Shown: piece by piece, positions 63,155 through 64,000 of the stretch | Layout: every line of letters starts with the position of its first letter | How positions within the stretch are numbered: position 1 is the stretch's first letter | DNA from: Staphylococcus marylandisciuri | GTDB taxonomy: Bacteria; Bacillota; Bacilli; Staphylococcales; Staphylococcaceae | Direction of reading: 5' to 3' | Length of the DNA stretch: 64,000 nt | Assembly (NCBI RefSeq): GCF_025519785.1 | Contig: NZ_JAOPKZ010000012.1 | Location: forward strand, 36,469-100,468 | Notes under the pieces: generated by a model | Database searches by the model: none | What the model was told of the DNA's origin: nothing | The model's input: the letters and a program-made list of their open reading frames with translations, nothing else | Translations under genes and position numbers: made by a program

Positions 63155-63421
63155 AAGCCTCTATGATCTTAGAACTGGTGGACAACGTCCTAAAAGTAGG
63201 ATTGTTGACAGAAACGCTCATAATTCGGGAGCGGGGCAGAAATCTAATTTGACTAAAAAGATTTCGTACTCCCCCCGGCAAGGATGACTAGAATTGAAAA
63301 AGCTTGATACAAGCGCATTTTCAAATCAGTCATCTACTGCCAAGATGCTAAAAGGGTCTGGGACATTACATTATGTCCCAGCCTCTTTCTCTCTAGTTAA
63401 AGACCTTTATCTCCCAGCCTC
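63155..63421 (+). repeat. Composite repeat, modules E+A+B+C and C-type tail
   Basis: E (63155-63226, AGGATTGTTGACAGAAAC) runs into A (GGGAGCGGGGCAGAAATC, 63227), B (GACTAGAATTGAAAAAGC, GCTTGATACAAGC, TACTGCC), C (GGGACATTACATTATGTCCC) and the TTCTCTCTAGTTAAAGACC tail. It is the fullest single-unit example and shows the complete order E-A-B-C-tail. Lies in the 675-base gap between arginase and the tRNAs. Confidence 0.88.
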
Positions 63422-63502
63422 ATATCCCGGTTCTCCTCCAAACCTTAACGCTTCTGTCTCGACATCTTTCTGTTAGCATTAGTTCTTCTAAAAGAAAAAT
63501 TT

Positions 63503-63531
63503 AAAAAAAGCACCCTCTAAATAGAGCGTGC
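63503..63531 (-). terminator. Terminator of the tRNA operon
   Basis: On the minus strand GCACGCTCTA, short loop, TAGAGGGTGC (one mismatch) and then TTTTTTT, directly past the last tRNA. Confidence 0.8.
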
Positions 63532-63537
63532 ATTAAA

Positions 63538-63610
63538 TGAGCCATAGAGGATTCGAACCTCTGACCCTCTGATTAAAAGTCAGATGCTCTACCAACTGAG
63601 CTAATGGCTC
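63538..63610 (-). tRNA. tRNA-Lys (anticodon UUU)
   Basis: GAGCCAT pairs with ATGGCTC; D arm TAGCTCAGTTGGTAGAGC; anticodon loop CTTTTAA; T arm AGAGGTTCGAATCCTCT. No encoded CCA. Last of the cluster in transcription order. Confidence 0.96.
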
Positions 63611-63611
63611 A

Positions 63612-63686
63612 TGGCTGGGCTAGCTGGATTCGAACCAGCGCGTGACGGAGTCAAAGTCCGTTGCCTTACCGCTTGGCTATAGCCCA
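63612..63686 (-). tRNA. tRNA-Gln (anticodon UUG)
   Basis: TGGGCTA pairs with TAGCCCA; anticodon loop CTTTGAC; T arm GCTGGTTCGAATCCAGC; discriminator G and CCA are encoded (63614-63612). The U1-A72 end is typical of bacterial tRNA-Gln. Confidence 0.96.
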
Positions 63687-63693
63687 TTAATAA

Positions 63694-63778
63694 TGGTGGA
63701 GGGGGACAGATTCGAACTGCCGAACCCGAAGGAGCGGATTTACAGTCCGCCGCGTTTGGCCAACTTCGCTACCCCTCC
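63694..63778 (-). tRNA. tRNA-Tyr (anticodon GUA)
   Basis: GGAGGGG pairs with CCCCTCC; long variable arm (class II) and anticodon loop CTGTAAA; CCA encoded. 82 bases plus CCA. Confidence 0.96.
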
Positions 63779-63792
63779 ATATTTAATTAAGA

Positions 63793-63868
63793 TGGTGGAG
63801 GATGACGGGATCGAACCGCCGACCTCCTGCTTGTAAGGCAGATGCTCTCCCAGCTGAGCTAATCCTCC
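63793..63868 (-). tRNA. tRNA-Val (anticodon UAC)
   Basis: GGAGGAT pairs with ATCCTCC; D arm TAGCTCAGCTGGGAGAGC; anticodon loop CTTACAA; T arm GGCGGTTCGATCCCGTC (one weak pair); CCA encoded. Confidence 0.96.
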
Positions 63869-63875
63869 ATCAAAA

Positions 63876-63947
63876 TGACCCCGACGGGACTCGAACCCGT
63901 GTTACTGCCGTGAAAGGGCAGTGTCTTAACCGCTTGACCACGGGGCC
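63876..63947 (-). tRNA. tRNA-Glu (anticodon UUC)
   Basis: GGCCCCG pairs with CGGGGTC (one G-U); anticodon loop CTTTCAC; T arm ACGGGTTCGAGTCCCGT. No CCA encoded. Confidence 0.96.
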
Positions 63948-63950
63948 ATA

Positions 63951-64000
63951 TGGCTCCACAGGTAGGATTCGAACCTACGACCGATCGGTTAACAGCCGAT
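63951..64000 (-). tRNA. tRNA-Asn (anticodon GUU), 3' part only
   Basis: The 3' acceptor strand CTGTGGA, T arm GTAGGTTCGAATCCTAC and anticodon loop CTGTTAA are inside; the 5' acceptor and D arm lie beyond the right edge. CCA encoded. A cluster in this order usually follows an rRNA operon. Confidence 0.92.

Noticed and set aside
63642..63836. 64-residue plus-strand ORF across the tRNA cluster
   Set aside because: It is antisense to tRNA-Gln, tRNA-Tyr and tRNA-Val; such 'VEDDGIEPP'-like peptides are a common artefact of reverse tRNA genes.

Overview
The window comes from the chromosome of a Staphylococcus or a very close relative. The evidence is a low-GC Gram-positive gene set in staphylococcal order: atp operon, mnaA, upp, glyA, tdk-prfA-prmC, rho, aldA, murA2, pyrG, rpoE, coaW, luxS, deoB/C/D, dps, manA, czrAB, glmS, mtlARFD, glmM-cdaR-cdaA, arginase and a tRNA cluster. 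Supporting marks are STAR-type GGGGCCCC repeats, a glmS ribozyme, and proteins that read like S. aureus orthologues. I cannot name the species.

Layout. 1-6.9 kb: minus-strand ATP synthase operon (atpA cut by the window edge), then mnaA, upp, glyA and a YwlG-like gene. 7.0-13.2 kb: minus-strand translation and nucleotide block (ptp, sua5, prmC, prfA, tdk, rpmE2, rho). 13.2-16.8 kb: an AT-rich islet absent from the usual rho-aldA junction. It holds a broken phosphopantetheinyl transferase, an intact extra FabH-type ketosynthase, and a broken plasmid partition/replication-accessory gene (pSK1 Par/DUF536 type). 16.8-27.5 kb: aldA, murA2, a DUF2529 gene, pyrG with a GGGC-initiated attenuator, rpoE, a tandem GNAT gene, coaW and a DUF2750 gene. 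27.5-38.9 kb: an ATP-grasp/M20 pair, luxS, deoB-DoxX, deoC, deoD, dps with a PerR box, a DCC thioredoxin-like gene, an EVE-EVE protein with a degenerate McrB-like domain, and a YeiH transporter. 39-46 kb: repeat cluster, manA, a likely small RNA, czrAB with two CzrA-type operators and a divergent SDR gene, a membrane protein, and a HAD phosphatase. 46-54 kb: glmS with its ribozyme, and the mannitol operon. 54-58 kb: sstABCD iron-siderophore importer with a perfect Fur box. 58-64 kb: glmM-cdaR-cdaA (cell-wall precursor and c-di-AMP synthesis), arginase, and six tRNAs running toward an expected rRNA operon beyond the right edge.

The feature least explained by ordinary annotation is a modular intergenic repeat family. 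Its core, a hairpin beginning GGGAGCGGGACAG, occurs about 19 times, all between 11.2 and 63.4 kb. It is often joined to a second long hairpin module, a 'GAGACATTACATTATGTC' module, STAR GGGGCCCC motifs and an upstream module. Copies lie almost entirely in intergenic gaps, many between convergent genes, and one has overwritten the 3' end of mtlD. No intact transposase, prophage or CRISPR array is visible.
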